Shown here: piece by piece, positions 44,633 to 54,338 of the stretch | How positions within the stretch are numbered: position 1 is the first letter of the stretch | How the letters are laid out: the number at the start of each line of letters is the position of its first letter | Assembly: GCF_000443165.1 (NCBI RefSeq) | Contig: NZ_ATJV01000059.1 | Span: 62,001 to 126,000, forward strand | Reading direction: 5' to 3' | Source: Thauera terpenica 58Eu | Lineage (GTDB): Bacteria > Pseudomonadota > Gammaproteobacteria > Burkholderiales > Rhodocyclaceae | Length of the DNA stretch: 64,000 nucleotides | Made by a program: the position numbers and the translations under genes | Notes under the pieces: model-generated | Databases searched by the model: none | What the model saw: only the letters and a program-made list of their open reading frames with translations | Told to the model about the DNA's origin: nothing

Positions 44633-45991
44633 ATGTTCGAGAAAGTCCTCATCGCCAATCGCGGAGAGATCGCGCTCCGTATCCTGCGTGCCTGCCGCGA
44701 GCTGGGCATCAAGACGGTGGCCGTACATTCCGAAGCCGACACCGACGCAAAATACGTCCGCCTCGCCGACGAGTCGGTCTGCATCGGTCCTGCCGCATCG
44801 TCGCTGAGCTATCTCAACGTGCCGGCGATCATATCGGCCGCCGAAGTCACCGACTCCGAAGCCATCCACCCCGGCTACGGCTTTCTGTCCGAGAACGCCG
44901 ACTTCGCCGAGCGCGTCGAACAGTCGGGCTTCGTCTTCATCGGCCCACGCTCGGACACCATTCGCCTCATGGGCGACAAGGTATCGGCGAAGGACACCAT
45001 GAAGGCAGCAGGCGTGCCCTGTGTTCCGGGCTCCGAAGGTGCGTTGCCTGAAGACCCCAAGGAAATCGTCAAGATCGCCCGCGCCATCGCTTACCCGGTG
45101 ATCATCAAGGCTGCGGGCGGCGGTGGCGGACGCGGAATGCGCGTGGTGCATACCGAAGCCGCGCTGCTCAACGCCGTCGCCACCACCCGTGCCGAAGCGG
45201 AGGCCGCGTTCGGCAATGCAACGGTATACATGGAGAAATTCCTCGAGAACCCGCGCCACATCGAAATCCAGGTGCTCGCCGACCAGCATGGCAACGCCAT
45301 CTATCTGGGTGAGCGCGACTGCTCGATGCAGCGTCGACACCAGAAGGTGATCGAGGAAGCACCCGCTCCTGGCATCGAGCGCAAGCTCATCGCCAAGATC
45401 GGCGAACGCTGCGCCGAAGCCTGTCGCAAGATTGGCTATCGTGGCGCCGGTACCTTCGAGTTCCTGTTCGAGAACGGCGAGTTCTACTTCATCGAGATGA
45501 ACACCCGCCTGCAGGTCGAGCACCCGGTCACCGAATACATCACCGGCATCGATCTCGTCCAGGCGCAGATCCGCGTCGCCGCTGGCGAGAAACTGTGGCT
45601 GCGCCAGCGCAACATCGAGTTCCGCGGCCATGCCATCGAATGCCGCATCAATGCCGAGGATCCATTCAAGTTCACACCCTCGCCCGGACGCATCACCAAC
45701 TGGCACACCCCCGGCGGGCCCGGCGTGCGCGTCGACTCCCACGTCTACAACGGCTACGTGGTGCCGCCGTACTACGACTCCATGATCGGCAAGCTGATCA
45801 CTTACGGCGACACCCGCGACCAGGCCATCCGTCGCATGCGCATCGCCTTGTCGGAGATGATGGTCGAAGGCATCAAGACCAATGTCCCGCTGCACCAGAC
45901 GCTGATGCTGGACCCGCGCTTCAACGAAGGCGGCACCAGCATCCACTATCTGGAACACAAGCTGGCCAACCGCAACGAAGTGAAGGGCTGA
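44633..45991 (+). CDS. accC: acetyl-CoA carboxylase biotin carboxylase subunit
   Basis: AccC carboxylates AccB-biotin using ATP and bicarbonate. The 452-residue protein has the N-terminal domain [24 protein letters not shown], the ATP-grasp glycine loop [15 protein letters not shown], the [19 protein letters not shown] segment, and the active-site [20 protein letters not shown]. Length is standard. It is co-transcribed with accB and probably prmA. Confidence 0.97.
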   Translation: MFEKVLIANRGEIALRILRACRELGIKTVAVHSEADTDAKYVRLADESVCIGPAASSLSYLNVPAIISAAEVTDSEAIHPGYGFLSENADFAERVEQSGFVFIGPRSDTIRLMGDKVSAKDTMKAAGVPCVPGSEGALPEDPKEIVKIARAIAYPVIIKAAGGGGGRGMRVVHTEAALLNAVATTRAEAEAAFGNATVYMEKFLENPRHIEIQVLADQHGNAIYLGERDCSMQRRHQKVIEEAPAPGIERKLIAKIGERCAEACRKIGYRGAGTFEFLFENGEFYFIEMNTRLQVEHPVTEYITGIDLVQAQIRVAAGEKLWLRQRNIEFRGHAIECRINAEDPFKFTPSPGRITNWHTPGGPGVRVDSHVYNGYVVPPYYDSMIGKLITYGDTRDQAIRRMRIALSEMMVEGIKTNVPLHQTLMLDPRFNEGGTSIHYLEHKLANRNEVKG

Positions 45992-45997
45992 ACGCTG

Positions 45998-46900
45998 ATG
46001 TGGATCGCGGTCACCCTGCAGGCTGATGCGGCACGGGCCGAAGCGCTCTCTGATGCGCTGATGGAGGCCGGCGCGTTGTCGGTGTCCATTGAGGATGCCG
46101 ACGCCGGCACCGCTGCCGAGACCCCGCAATTCGGCGAACCCGGCCACTTTCCCAGCGCCTTGTGGGACCACAGCCGCGTGATCGCGCTCATCGACGGCGG
46201 CACTCCAGCCGACGAACTCGAGGCCTTGCTCGCCAGCGCGGCGCAGGCCGCCGGCCTTGCCAGCGTGCCACCGTTCACCACCGCCGAGGTCGCCGAACAG
46301 AACTGGGTGCAGCTCACCCAGAGCCAGTTCGAGCCGATTCGCATCAACGACCGCCTGTGGATCGTGCCTTCGTGGCACACCGCCCCTGAGCCCTCGGCGA
46401 TCAACATCGAGCTCGACCCCGGCATGGCTTTCGGCACCGGCTCGCACCCGACCACCCAGCTTTGCCTGGAATGGTTGTGCGACAACATCACGCCGGGCTG
46501 CAGCGTGCTCGACTACGGCTGTGGCTCGGGCATTCTTGCGATCGCCGCGGCCAAGCTCGGCGCTGGCGAAGTGCTGGGCATCGACATCGACGAAAAAGCA
46601 GTCGAAGCCGCGCGTGACAACGCCGGACGCAATGCCACCTCGATCCGCCTGCAGCATTCCGGGGTGCCGCTCGGCGACTGCTTCGATATCGTGGTCGCCA
46701 ACATCCTCACCAACCCCTTGTGCGTGCTCGCCCCCGCGATTGCAGCGCGCGTCGCGCCGGGTGCTCGGGTCACACTCTCGGGCGTGCTCGAAACCCAGGC
46801 AGCGCAAGTCATCGAAGCCTGGGCGCCGTTCATCGCCCTGCAGGTCGGGGCGACGCACGAAGGCTGGATCCGGCTCGAGGGGCAGCGCCCCACGGCATGA
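45998..46900 (+). CDS. prmA: ribosomal protein L11 methyltransferase
   Basis: PrmA trimethylates ribosomal protein L11. The 300-residue protein has the N-terminal L11-recognition domain ([22 protein letters not shown]) and a SAM-dependent methyltransferase domain with [37 protein letters not shown] (motif I) and [10 protein letters not shown] (the NPP-like motif IV). The accB-accC-prmA order is common. Its stop overlaps the next start (ATGA). Confidence 0.96.
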   Translation: MWIAVTLQADAARAEALSDALMEAGALSVSIEDADAGTAAETPQFGEPGHFPSALWDHSRVIALIDGGTPADELEALLASAAQAAGLASVPPFTTAEVAEQNWVQLTQSQFEPIRINDRLWIVPSWHTAPEPSAINIELDPGMAFGTGSHPTTQLCLEWLCDNITPGCSVLDYGCGSGILAIAAAKLGAGEVLGIDIDEKAVEAARDNAGRNATSIRLQHSGVPLGDCFDIVVANILTNPLCVLAPAIAARVAPGARVTLSGVLETQAAQVIEAWAPFIALQVGATHEGWIRLEGQRPTA

Positions 46901-48282
46901 TGCTGACGCGCTGCCCCGCCTGCCAGACCGTGTTCCGGCTCGGCCCCGAGCAATTGCACGCACGCCGCGGCGAAGTGCGCTGCGGCCACTGCTTCCACCC
47001 CTTCAACGCCCTCGATCACGAAATCGTTCAGCGCGGGCAGAGCCGCCAATCGCCCCCCACGCCCTCCGCACCCACTGCTCCGCCTGCACCCGCAAGCCCG
47101 TCACCCTCGGCGCGGGCGCCGGACCTGAGCTTGCAGCCGGCTCCCGCTGCACATGCAACGCCGGAACCCGACGCGCTGGCGCCTGCGCTCGATTTCATCA
47201 TCCTCGAGGAGAAGCCGCGCCCTCAGCCTGCGACGCCTGCATCTGCGTCTGCATTGCATGCAGGCGAGCCCCCTGCGAGGGCATCCTCGCCCCCCCCCTC
47301 GGCTGCGGACACAGCGCTCTGGCACGCCGCACCCGAGCTCAGTTTCGATACCGTGGACGACCTTTCGCCCACGACCGCGCGTACGCCGGCAATGCCCGAA
47401 GTCATGCGCAGCAGCCGCCGCCCCGCGAGCGACGCGACCCGTACCGAACCCTCAGCGCACCCGACATTCAGCACCACTTACAGCGCCGCCCCGGAGCGGC
47501 CGCAAGCGCACGAGGGCCCGTCCACGGCCTACGAGCCCTGGGCGGCAGCGGCGCTTTCATCAGCGCCTCAGGGCACGATCGAAGGCGCGCAGAGCGCACG
47601 GACGCCTGCCAGCCCCGTTTCCGCCCCCAACACCCCCATCCGGCCTGACCCAGGCCCAGACCCCGACTTCGGCTCCAACGCAGCGGCCGGGATCGAGCCC
47701 GCGCAGGGGGCACGGACCGACATCAAGCCGGCCTACATCGCCGTCGAACACCTTGACGCCAAGTACGGCCGGCTGCGCAAACCTGCCAGCCCCCTGCTAC
47801 GCACCCTGAGCGCGCTGGCAACGGGCGTGCTCGGCGGCGTGCTGGCCGTACAGTGCATTTATCTTTACCGCATGGAGATCGCGCGCGCGCTGCCCGGCCT
47901 GCGCCCGCTCATGACCCAGGCCTGCGCCGCGCTGGGGTGCGAGATTCCCTTCCCGCGCGACGCCGGATTGATCGCGCTCGATGCGTCCGAGCTGCAGTCC
48001 GAACCCGGCAAGCCGGGCCAGTACGTATTGCACGCCACGGTGAACAACCGCGCCGAATATGCGCAAACCTGGCCGCATCTGGAGCTGACCCTCACCGACG
48101 CCGGGGACTCGCCGATCGCACGACGTGTGCTCACACCCGAAGAATGGCTGCCGCCAGATCAGCGCAGCCCAGCCCAGGGCGCCGCGTCCTTCGCCAGCCA
48201 CAAGGCGGTCAGCGCACGCATTGCATTTACCGTACCGGATCTCGCACCGACCGGCTACCGGGTCTACATCTTCTACCCCTGA
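46897..48282 (+). CDS. zinc-ribbon and DUF3426 domain membrane protein
   Basis: A 461-residue protein with three parts. The N-terminal MJ0042-type zinc ribbon has Cys6, Cys9, Cys29 and Cys32 (CPAC, CGHC). A long Pro/Ala/Ser-rich region (about residues 45-300) is probably disordered. After one membrane helix near residue 310 ([19 protein letters not shown]) comes a periplasmic DUF3426 domain ([25 protein letters not shown]). Function is unknown. It is coupled to prmA by an ATGA overlap. Its last codons lie inside a 19-bp tandem repeat. Confidence 0.85.
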   Translation: MMLTRCPACQTVFRLGPEQLHARRGEVRCGHCFHPFNALDHEIVQRGQSRQSPPTPSAPTAPPAPASPSPSARAPDLSLQPAPAAHATPEPDALAPALDFIILEEKPRPQPATPASASALHAGEPPARASSPPPSAADTALWHAAPELSFDTVDDLSPTTARTPAMPEVMRSSRRPASDATRTEPSAHPTFSTTYSAAPERPQAHEGPSTAYEPWAAAALSSAPQGTIEGAQSARTPASPVSAPNTPIRPDPGPDPDFGSNAAAGIEPAQGARTDIKPAYIAVEHLDAKYGRLRKPASPLLRTLSALATGVLGGVLAVQCIYLYRMEIARALPGLRPLMTQACAALGCEIPFPRDAGLIALDASELQSEPGKPGQYVLHATVNNRAEYAQTWPHLELTLTDAGDSPIARRVLTPEEWLPPDQRSPAQGAASFASHKAVSARIAFTVPDLAPTGYRVYIFYP

Positions 48283-48328
48283 GCACCAGCTCTACCCCTG
48301 AGCACCAGCTCTACCCCCGGGCACCAGC
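48272..48328 (+). repeat. three 19-bp tandem repeats spanning a stop codon
   Basis: The unit TCTACCCCTGAGCACCAGC occurs at 48272-48290 and 48291-48309 identically, and at 48310-48328 with two substitutions (TCTACCCCCGGGCACCAGC). The TGA stop of the DUF3426 gene lies in the first copy. Confidence 0.85.
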
Positions 48329-48374
48329 TTTGCCGCCCGAGCCGCTCTGCTCCTGGGTGGTGGGGGGCCATTCA

Positions 48375-48848
48375 TCAGCGCGAAACGCGTGTGGTGCCGC
48401 CGTCGCGCAGCACGCGCACACGCTCACCGGCGCGAAAGCTTTCGCCGCCGTCCGCTTGCACCACGGCAAGGTATTGCCCATTGTCGAGGCGCACGGTCAC
48501 TTCAACACCCGGCGTGCGCGTCGCACCTTCTTCAAGCGCCGAACCTGCGACACCACCGGCCACCGCACCCAGCACCGCCGCCACCGCCGACCCGCGCCCA
48601 CCGCCGACGCCACTGCCCGCGATCCCGCCCACGGCCGCGCCCGCCACCGAGCCGATGGGCGTCTTCGTGCCTTCGAGCTGCACGCCACGCACCGACTCGA
48701 TGGTGCCGAACTGCACCATCATCGCCCGCCGCGCCTCGGTGCGCGAATACGCCCCACCGCCCAGCCCCTGAGCACAGCCACCCAATACCAGCAACGCAAG
48801 CACGGCCACCGTGGCCGCGCGCAGTTTCCTGGAAGTTCGATTCAGCAT
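48375..48848 (-). CDS. glycine-zipper 2TM lipoprotein (SlyB/Pcp-like)
   Basis: A 157-residue outer-membrane lipoprotein. Lipobox LVLGGC gives Cys25. A glycine-zipper region (about residues 66-105, GSVAGAAVGGIAGSGVGGGRGSAVAAVLGAVAGGVAGSA) is followed by a small beta domain (VEVTVRLDNGQYLAVVQADGG). SlyB/Pcp proteins help outer-membrane integrity under stress. It is convergent with the DUF3426 gene. Confidence 0.85.
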   Translation of the reverse strand: MLNRTSRKLRAATVAVLALLVLGGCAQGLGGGAYSRTEARRAMMVQFGTIESVRGVQLEGTKTPIGSVAGAAVGGIAGSGVGGGRGSAVAAVLGAVAGGVAGSALEEGATRTPGVEVTVRLDNGQYLAVVQADGGESFRAGERVRVLRDGGTTRVSR

Positions 48849-49094
48849 AAACCCTCCGTAAAAGCCTCCACCACCGCGGCCAACTCGGCCTCACGGGGAC
48901 CCGTCTTGTCGCACTTCAGCAGCCATCAAACCGGCAAGCATTCGTCCTGAGTCTGCCGAATGGCGCTACAAAAACTGGGTCATCAGCCTGAGTTGACCCG
49001 GCAGTAGCGCGCCGGTTGCAGGCAAGTGAGTAACTCTTCACTACCGAGAATGGACTGTGCCATGTCCGGATTGCGCAGCGGCCACCCTGCACGC

Positions 49095-49511
49095 TCAGTC
49101 ACACACCGCCTCACGCAGACGCGCCGCCATCTCCTCCAGCGCCGCGCGCGGCGGATTCTTCACCGGCCACACCAGCTCCAGACCGTCATCCACCCAGCGC
49201 GGGACGACATGGATGTGAAAGTGAAACACCGTCTGCGCCGCTGCGGGCTCATTGGCCTGCAGTACCGTCACACCGGCGCAGCCGGTGAGCTTCTTCACCG
49301 TGCGCGCCATGCGCGCCGCCGTGCACAAGGCCGCGCCCGCCAGGGTGTCGTCAAGGCTGTAGATGTTCTCGTGATGGGGCTTTACCAGCACCAGCATATG
49401 CCCCGGGTTCACCGACTGCAGGTCCATGATCGCCAGCGTATGCGCGTCCTCGTACACCTTCGATACCGGCAGCTCGCCACGCACGATGCGGCAAAACACG
49501 CACTCAGTCAT
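49095..49511 (-). CDS. HIT family hydrolase
   Basis: A 138-residue histidine-triad protein, acting on nucleoside phosphoramidates or dinucleoside polyphosphates. The N-terminal CVFCRIVRGELP carries a CxxC as in Hint-type proteins with zinc, and the triad FHFHIHVVPR puts His97, His99 and His101 at the active site. Lies downstream of apaH on the same strand; both deal with nucleotide-phosphate hydrolysis, so a functional pairing is possible. Confidence 0.92.
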   Translation of the reverse strand: MTECVFCRIVRGELPVSKVYEDAHTLAIMDLQSVNPGHMLVLVKPHHENIYSLDDTLAGAALCTAARMARTVKKLTGCAGVTVLQANEPAAAQTVFHFHIHVVPRWVDDGLELVWPVKNPPRAALEEMAARLREAVCD

Positions 49512-49567
49512 TTTCTTTCCTCGTTTGCTTAAGGGGATCAGCGCAGCCCGTGGCGCTGCGCAAGTCT

Positions 49568-50365
49568 TCAGCCGGGCACCTGAAACACCTGCCCGTCCTC
49601 TAGTCGTACCGCCGTGAGTTTACCGCCCCACACTGCGCCCGAGTCGAGCGCAATCAGGCCCGGCACGCGATGAAAGCCCAGCGCCGACCAATGTCCGCAC
49701 ACAATGGTATGGCTGCGGCTGAGCCTGTCGGGCACCTGAAACCACGGCAGGGTGCCCGCTGGCGCCTGCTCCGGCGGCCCCTTGGCGCGCAGCGCCATGC
49801 GCCCATCCGGCGTACAGAAGCGCATCCGTGTGCACGCATTGACGATGACGCGCAAGCGCTCCCAGCCCTGCAAACCATCGTTCCAGGCCTCGGGTCGGTT
49901 GCCCGCCAGTTCGCGCAGAAACTCGTGTCTTTGCGCACCCGCCAGCGCGGCGCCCACCTCGCCAGACAGCGCCTGCGCCTGCGCCACCGTCCACCCCGGC
50001 AGCAAGCCCGCATGCACCAGCACATGCGAACCCTCCACATGCAGCAAGGGCCAGCGCGCCAGCCAGTGCAGCAAGTCGTCGCAGTCGGGCGCCTCCAGCA
50101 CCTGTGCCAAGGTGTCGTCGCTGTCGCGCCGAGAATGGCCGGCGGCGACCATCAACAGATACAGGTCATGATTGCCCAGCACAATCGTTGCCGCATCGCC
50201 CAGAGCGCGCAACAGTCGCAATACGCGCAGCGACTCCGGCCCGCGATTGACCAGATCACCGACCAGCCACAGGCGGTCGCGCGCGGGGTCGAAGGCGATG
50301 CGCTCGAGCAGGTGTGCAAGCGCTGCGTAACAACCCTGGATGTCGCCGATGGCGTAAGTGGACAT
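49568..50365 (-). CDS. apaH: symmetrical bis(5'-nucleosyl)-tetraphosphatase
   Basis: ApaH splits Ap4A into two ADP and removes RNA caps of Np4N type. The 265-residue metallophosphatase has the metal-binding GDIQGCYAAL (residues 7-16), VGDLVNRGPESLRVL, LGNHDLYLL and VHAGLLPGW motifs, ending with VCGHWSALGF and IALDSGAVWGGKLTAVRL. It is not adjacent to apaG here. Confidence 0.95.
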   Translation of the reverse strand: MSTYAIGDIQGCYAALAHLLERIAFDPARDRLWLVGDLVNRGPESLRVLRLLRALGDAATIVLGNHDLYLLMVAAGHSRRDSDDTLAQVLEAPDCDDLLHWLARWPLLHVEGSHVLVHAGLLPGWTVAQAQALSGEVGAALAGAQRHEFLRELAGNRPEAWNDGLQGWERLRVIVNACTRMRFCTPDGRMALRAKGPPEQAPAGTLPWFQVPDRLSRSHTIVCGHWSALGFHRVPGLIALDSGAVWGGKLTAVRLEDGQVFQVPG

Positions 50366-50654
50366 GCGTTGGATCTGCCGGCACGTGTCGCCACGACCTG
50401 AGCGCGGTTGCAGGAAGTGCGCAGTCTACTGGCTCAATCAAGACGGGGCCATAGCAAGGGCTGAAGGCAGCCACATCATGGCGTAAGGCGAGTGCAAGGA
50501 CGCCACAACGCGCGCGTGAAACGCATTCGAGGCTGGACTGCAGCACGGCCCCACAAGCCGCCACGAACCTGGAGTCAGGCGAAAACCGGCTCAAGCACCA
50601 AGACCGGCGCTAGGGCCTCTCCGCCAATTTGATGTTTTGTGCAAGGCGTGTACG
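50366..50654. other. intergenic region between apaH and the porin terminator
   Basis: About 290 bases with no convincing open frame and no recognisable RNA. It should hold the apaH promoter, but I see no good hexamer pair. Confidence 0.4.
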
Positions 50655-50682
50655 AAAAAACGGGAGCCGAAGCTCCCGTTTT
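50655..50682 (-). terminator. rho-independent terminator of the porin gene
   Basis: AAAACGGGAGC and GCTCCCGTTTT (50657-50667 / 50672-50682) form an 11-bp stem with a 4-base CGAA/TTCG loop. On the minus strand it ends in a run of six T residues, 27 bases past the porin stop. Confidence 0.92.
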
Positions 50683-50708
50683 GCTTTCAAACCTGTCGGA
50701 AGGACAGA

Positions 50709-51806
50709 TTAGAAGGTGTGACGAACGCCAACCACGAACAGATCGGAGTTCTCGCCGCCGTTACGCAGACCGGTCTTGTCCAGATCGGCGATCGGGCCAA
50801 GAGCCAGGCCGGTATCGTTGTCGGTACGGTTGTAACCCGTGTAAGCAGTCGTGCGCTTCGACAGGGCGTGGGTGTAGGCCAGCGAGTAGCTCTTCGACTT
50901 CGCGCTGTTGCTGCCAACCACATTGTCAGCCTTGACTTCACCGTAGCCCAGATGGACGTTACCCGCGGCGCCGACCGGGACGATGACACCCAATTGCCAC
51001 AGCTTGGCATCCTCGCCCTTCATTCTGCCGAGGCTCTCTGCGTCCTGGTAGGACAGCGCCAGGGTTGCGGCACCAAAGTCATAGCTACCGCCCAGCAGCC
51101 ATTCGGTCTGGTCATCAGCCGCTGCCGCGTTGCTGGCCGTCTGCAGCATCTGGTACACCGCACCGACCTTCAGCGGGCCGTTTGCATACTCAAGGCCCAA
51201 ACCCATCGCGTCGTCATCTGACGGATCAGCCCAGTTGCCAGCGGCCAGGGAGGTGGTGCGAGTATCTTCACCTGCGGCCATGCTGTAGATGGCGCGAACC
51301 TTCAGCCCCGAGAACATGCCGTTGTAGGCCACCGAGTTGTCCCAGCGAGCAAAGCTGGACGCCGAGAGGGACGAACCCACACCAGTCGACAGGATGAATT
51401 GCGGCGAAATGGCGGACGCGAGCAGCGCGTCGTACTGGAAGTCGAAGCCCGGAGCGTACTGACGGCCGAGGCTGATGGTACCGAAGGCGCCGCTCAGGCC
51501 AACAAGGGCTTGGCGGGAGAAGACCGAGTCGCCACCGACGCTCGACCAAGCAACGCCATTGCTGATGTCAACACCTTGCTCCAGCGTGAACACGGCCTTC
51601 AGGCCATTGCCCAGATCCTCAGCGCCACGGAAGCCCAGGCGGCTACCGGACAGGCCACCGCTTTGCACCGCGGCCAGGTCGTTGCCACCGTGGTTGCCGA
51701 AGCCCATGTAGGCATCGGCAACACCGTAGATGGTCACGTTCGACTGAGCGAAGACCGGGGCCGAAACGAGGCCGGCAACGGCCAGCGCGATCAGTTTCTT
51801 TTGCAT
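50709..51806 (-). CDS. Gram-negative porin (OmpC/Omp32-like)
   Basis: A 365-residue outer-membrane porin. A signal peptide MQKKLIALAVAGLVSAPVFA precedes SNVTIYGVADAYMGF, the typical first strand of betaproteobacterial trimeric porins. SRLGFRGAEDLGNGLKAVFTLEQG and SRQALVGLSGAFGTISLGRQYAP follow, and the last strand ends in the terminal phenylalanine (VGVRHTF) that the BAM machinery recognises. A GAGGAG ribosome site lies upstream and a strong terminator downstream. Substrate specificity cannot be read from sequence. Confidence 0.93.
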   Translation of the reverse strand: MQKKLIALAVAGLVSAPVFAQSNVTIYGVADAYMGFGNHGGNDLAAVQSGGLSGSRLGFRGAEDLGNGLKAVFTLEQGVDISNGVAWSSVGGDSVFSRQALVGLSGAFGTISLGRQYAPGFDFQYDALLASAISPQFILSTGVGSSLSASSFARWDNSVAYNGMFSGLKVRAIYSMAAGEDTRTTSLAAGNWADPSDDDAMGLGLEYANGPLKVGAVYQMLQTASNAAAADDQTEWLLGGSYDFGAATLALSYQDAESLGRMKGEDAKLWQLGVIVPVGAAGNVHLGYGEVKADNVVGSNSAKSKSYSLAYTHALSKRTTAYTGYNRTDNDTGLALGPIADLDKTGLRNGGENSDLFVVGVRHTF

Positions 51807-52205
51807 GTGTTTCTCCTCAAATATGAAGTTGTGACCTCGGCGCTTGCCTTGGTCCTACTCACCTCTCTGGCGAGAAGTTGGAGCGATTCTGCAAACCTGG
51901 CGCCTTCCTTGCAAGCCTGGGGGCGCGAAAACACCACATTACGGGGATTGTTGTTGCGGACATGCAACAGATGCGAGCCCGAAGGCCTGGATAGGCCCGT
52001 TCCGCGGCAAGCCACAGGACGCGCCCGCGCCCTGCTGGAGTGACGCTCCACGCAGCCTGAGTGGCGGCGGTGCAAGGCAACGCAAAAACGCCGTCCAGTG
52101 GCTGCATTTGCCCGCGCGCAATGCGAGAATCCACGCCGACCGCCGTGGCCAATCCACGCGTCGCAATTGCAAACAGCTTATCAAGCACTTCAAGGACTAC
52201 ACACC
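51807..52205. other. divergent promoter region between two porins
   Basis: About 400 bases separate the divergent porin genes. It must hold both promoters and possibly regulator sites, but no consensus-quality hexamers or clear palindromes stood out. No coding frame is credible. Confidence 0.4.
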
Positions 52206-53469
52206 ATGTCAAAGCAATGGGCAAGTTTGATCGTTTTGGGACTGGTGAGCGCAACGCCAGCGCTGGCGGCGGGACAGGCCGACGCCAGGGGCTTCGTCGA
52301 GGACAGCACACTGGACCTGTTCTTGCGCAACGCCTATATCAGCCGTGACTACAAGCAGGGCAGGCAGGACAAGGCCGAGTGGGGCCAGGCAGGGGTGCTG
52401 AACTTTGCCCTGGGGCTTCACCCAGGGCACGGTGGGCGTCGGCGTCGATGCGTTCGGCATGTACGCCCTGCGCCTGGACAGCGGCAGGGGCCGCAGTGGC
52501 GCCGCTGGCATCGACTTCTTCCGCCAGGACAGCAGCGGCCGCCCGGAACGCGACGTGGCGAAGGCGGGCGCGGCGCTGAAGCTGCGTTTTTCCAACACGG
52601 TGATCGCCCATGGCGACCTGCGCCCGACGCTGCCGGTGCTGAACCATGACAACTCGCGCCTGCTGCCGGAGAGCTTCACCGGCACAATGCTGAGCTCGAA
52701 CGAGATCGAAGGCCTGCAGGTGCATATGGGCCGCTTCCATGCCGAGTCGCGCAAGAGTGACGAAGGGCGCGACAGTGGCGGCCTGAAGGGCATCGACGTG
52801 ATTGGCGGCAGCTACGCCTTCAGCCCCACCCTGAGTGCAGCGCTCTACGCCTCGGATGTCGAAGACGTGCTCAAGCGCCAGTACCTGAACCTGAACTACA
52901 CCCTGCCGCTGGCCAGCGATGCGCTGAACTTCGACCTCAACGCCTATCGCACCCGCCAGGACAAGAAATTTGATCCGAACGAGGGCCGCAACAAGATCTG
53001 GAGTCTGGCCGCGACCTATTCCACCGGCCCGCACGCCTTCACCCTCGCGCATCAGCGCAGCAGCGGTGACGTGGGCTACAACTATGGCTTCTATCAGAGC
53101 GAAGGCTGGATTGGCGACGGCGGCAGCACGATCTTTCTCGCCAACTCCTACTGGTCAGACTTCAACGCCAAGGATGAGCACTCGTGGCAGCTGAGCTACG
53201 CGGTGGACTTCGCCGAATACGGCGTGCCCGGTCTGAGCTATCGCATCGCCTATGTGCGCGGCGACAACATCGACGCCGGCGCAGCCAACCGCGGTAAAGA
53301 GCAGGAGTGGTTCAACCAGCTCTCGTACACGGTGCAGAGCGGCGCGGCGAAGGATCTCAGCGTGCGCCTGCGCGCCTCGGCGCTGCGCGTGTCGGAAGAT
53401 GCGCGTGCTTACAACAGTGAAGGCAACGAAGTGCGCGTGTTCATCGATTACCCGCTGAACCTGTTCTGA
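52206..53469 (+). pseudogene. OprD-family outer membrane porin, frameshifted
   Basis: Two frames together make one OprD-type porin of about 420 residues. The first (from ATG 52206) gives a signal peptide ending ATPALA and EDSTLDLFLRNAYISRDY, through AEWGQAGVLNFALG. Near 52407-52411 the reading must move by +1 to continue as WGFTQGTVGVGVDAFGMYALRLD and on to the terminal VFIDYPLNLF at 53469. One extra base (for example a C in GCCC) would explain it. Everything downstream is intact, so a recent mutation, a sequencing error or rarely a recoding site are all possible. Confidence 0.8.
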
Positions 53470-53478
53470 GCCTGCGCG

Positions 53479-53496
53479 GCCAGGCGTTCGCCTGGC
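53479..53496 (+). other. short hairpin after the OprD gene
   Basis: GCCAGGCG (53479-53486) and CGCCTGGC (53489-53496) are perfectly complementary; the loop is effectively four bases. It lies 10 bases after the porin stop. Confidence 0.4.
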
Positions 53497-53509
53497 TAGC
53501 ACGCACGTC

Positions 53510-53550
53510 GCCGGGCTCCGCGATTCGCGTCCTCGCTTGCGGAGCCCGGC
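53510..53550 (+). terminator. stem-loop between OprD gene and toxin-antitoxin pair
   Basis: GCCGGGCTCCGC (53510-53521) and GCGGAGCCCGGC (53539-53550) form a perfect 12-bp stem with a 17-base loop. There is no T-run, so it is at best a terminator-like structure insulating the next operon. Confidence 0.5.
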
Positions 53551-53582
53551 ACCCGTTCATCGTCGAAGACAAGCATATTTTC

Positions 53583-53606
53583 AGTACAAAATGTACAATT
53601 CGTACT
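53583..53606 (+). promoter_or_regulatory. palindromic operator candidate of the toxin-antitoxin pair
   Basis: The 24-base stretch reads AGTAC, then TGTACA in the centre, then GTACT. The outer arms are complementary, the core is a perfect palindrome, and GTAC recurs every nine bases. It lies 27 bases before the antitoxin ATG in an AT-rich patch, as expected for an autoregulatory operator. Confidence 0.55.
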
Positions 53607-53633
53607 ATTAATTGACTTAAGGAGGCCTTCACC

Positions 53634-53882
53634 ATGCGCACCCTGTCTGCGACCGAAGCCAAGCAAGGCTTGGCGGGACTGCTCGACATGGCAGCACGCG
53701 AGCCTGTGATCATCCGCCGCCAGAAGCGCAACGTGGCGGTCGTGTTGTCGATGCAGGAGTACGAACGTCTCACCCGCCTCAATGTCAGCGAATTTCAACG
53801 CTTCTGCGACGCCATCGGCGACAAGGCGACCCAGGCGGGACTGACCGAGGACAAACTGGCCGAGTTGCTTGCCGATGACTGA
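53634..53882 (+). CDS. Phd/YefM-type antitoxin
   Basis: An 82-residue antitoxin of the Phd/YefM family. The N-terminal DNA-binding fold shows MRTLSATEAKQGLAGLLDMAAREPVIIRRQKRNVAVVLSMQEYERL, and the acidic C-terminal tail (LTEDKLAELLADD) would wrap the toxin. The ribosome site AAGGAGG precedes the ATG. Its stop lies eight bases into the toxin gene, so the pair is coupled. Confidence 0.88.
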   Translation: MRTLSATEAKQGLAGLLDMAAREPVIIRRQKRNVAVVLSMQEYERLTRLNVSEFQRFCDAIGDKATQAGLTEDKLAELLADD

Positions 53883-54315
53883 AGCCGCGCATTGCGTGGT
53901 CGACACCAACGTGCTTGTCAGTCGCCTGCTAGCGCCACGCAGCACAGCCGCCCGAGCCGTCGATCTCGCACTTGCCGGAGGCAATCTGTTGGGCTCGGAT
54001 GAGACCCTGACCGAACTCACCGCAGTGCTCACCCGACCCAAGTTCGACCCTTACGTTTCGCGCGCAGATCGCCGTGAATTCATCCGCTTGCTGGGGGGCG
54101 TCATGCGGATCGTGCCTATCACCCGTAAGGTTGTAGCCTGCCGTGACCCGCGCGACGACAAGTTCCTTGAACTCGCGCTCGCAGGCGAGGCAGCAGCCAT
54201 CATCACCGGTGACAAGGATCTGCTCGTGCTGCATCCCTGGTGCGACATTCCCATCGTGACGCCGGCTGAGTTCATCGCAATGCAAGCATCAGCAAGGAAC
54301 CCCGCCGCCCCTTAG
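53875..54315 (+). CDS. PIN-domain toxin (COG1569-like)
   Basis: A 146-residue PIN-domain protein, probably a ribonuclease toxin held by the upstream antitoxin. The acidic metal-binding residues are visible: Asp10 (VVDTNVLVS), Glu47, Asp95 (RDPRDDKFLELAL) and Asp113/115 (ITGDKDLL). Start ATG 53875 overlaps the antitoxin end; a TTG two codons earlier is unlikely. Its stop codon TAG lies inside the CIRCE element of rpoH. Confidence 0.88.
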   Translation: MTEAAHCVVDTNVLVSRLLAPRSTAARAVDLALAGGNLLGSDETLTELTAVLTRPKFDPYVSRADRREFIRLLGGVMRIVPITRKVVACRDPRDDKFLELALAGEAAAIITGDKDLLVLHPWCDIPIVTPAEFIAMQASARNPAAP

Positions 54316-54338
54316 CACTCTCACTCCGAGAGTGCTAA
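54312..54338 (+). promoter_or_regulatory. rpoH: CIRCE element (HrcA operator) upstream of rpoH
   Basis: TTAGCACTC, nine spacer bases, GAGTGCTAA: a perfect match to the CIRCE consensus, the operator of the heat-shock repressor HrcA. It ends 28 bases before the rpoH ATG, so HrcA is predicted to repress rpoH. Confidence 0.92.

Noticed and set aside
44558-46963. 801-codon open frame on the minus strand across accC and prmA
   Set aside because: Antisense shadow of accC-prmA; no recognisable motif.
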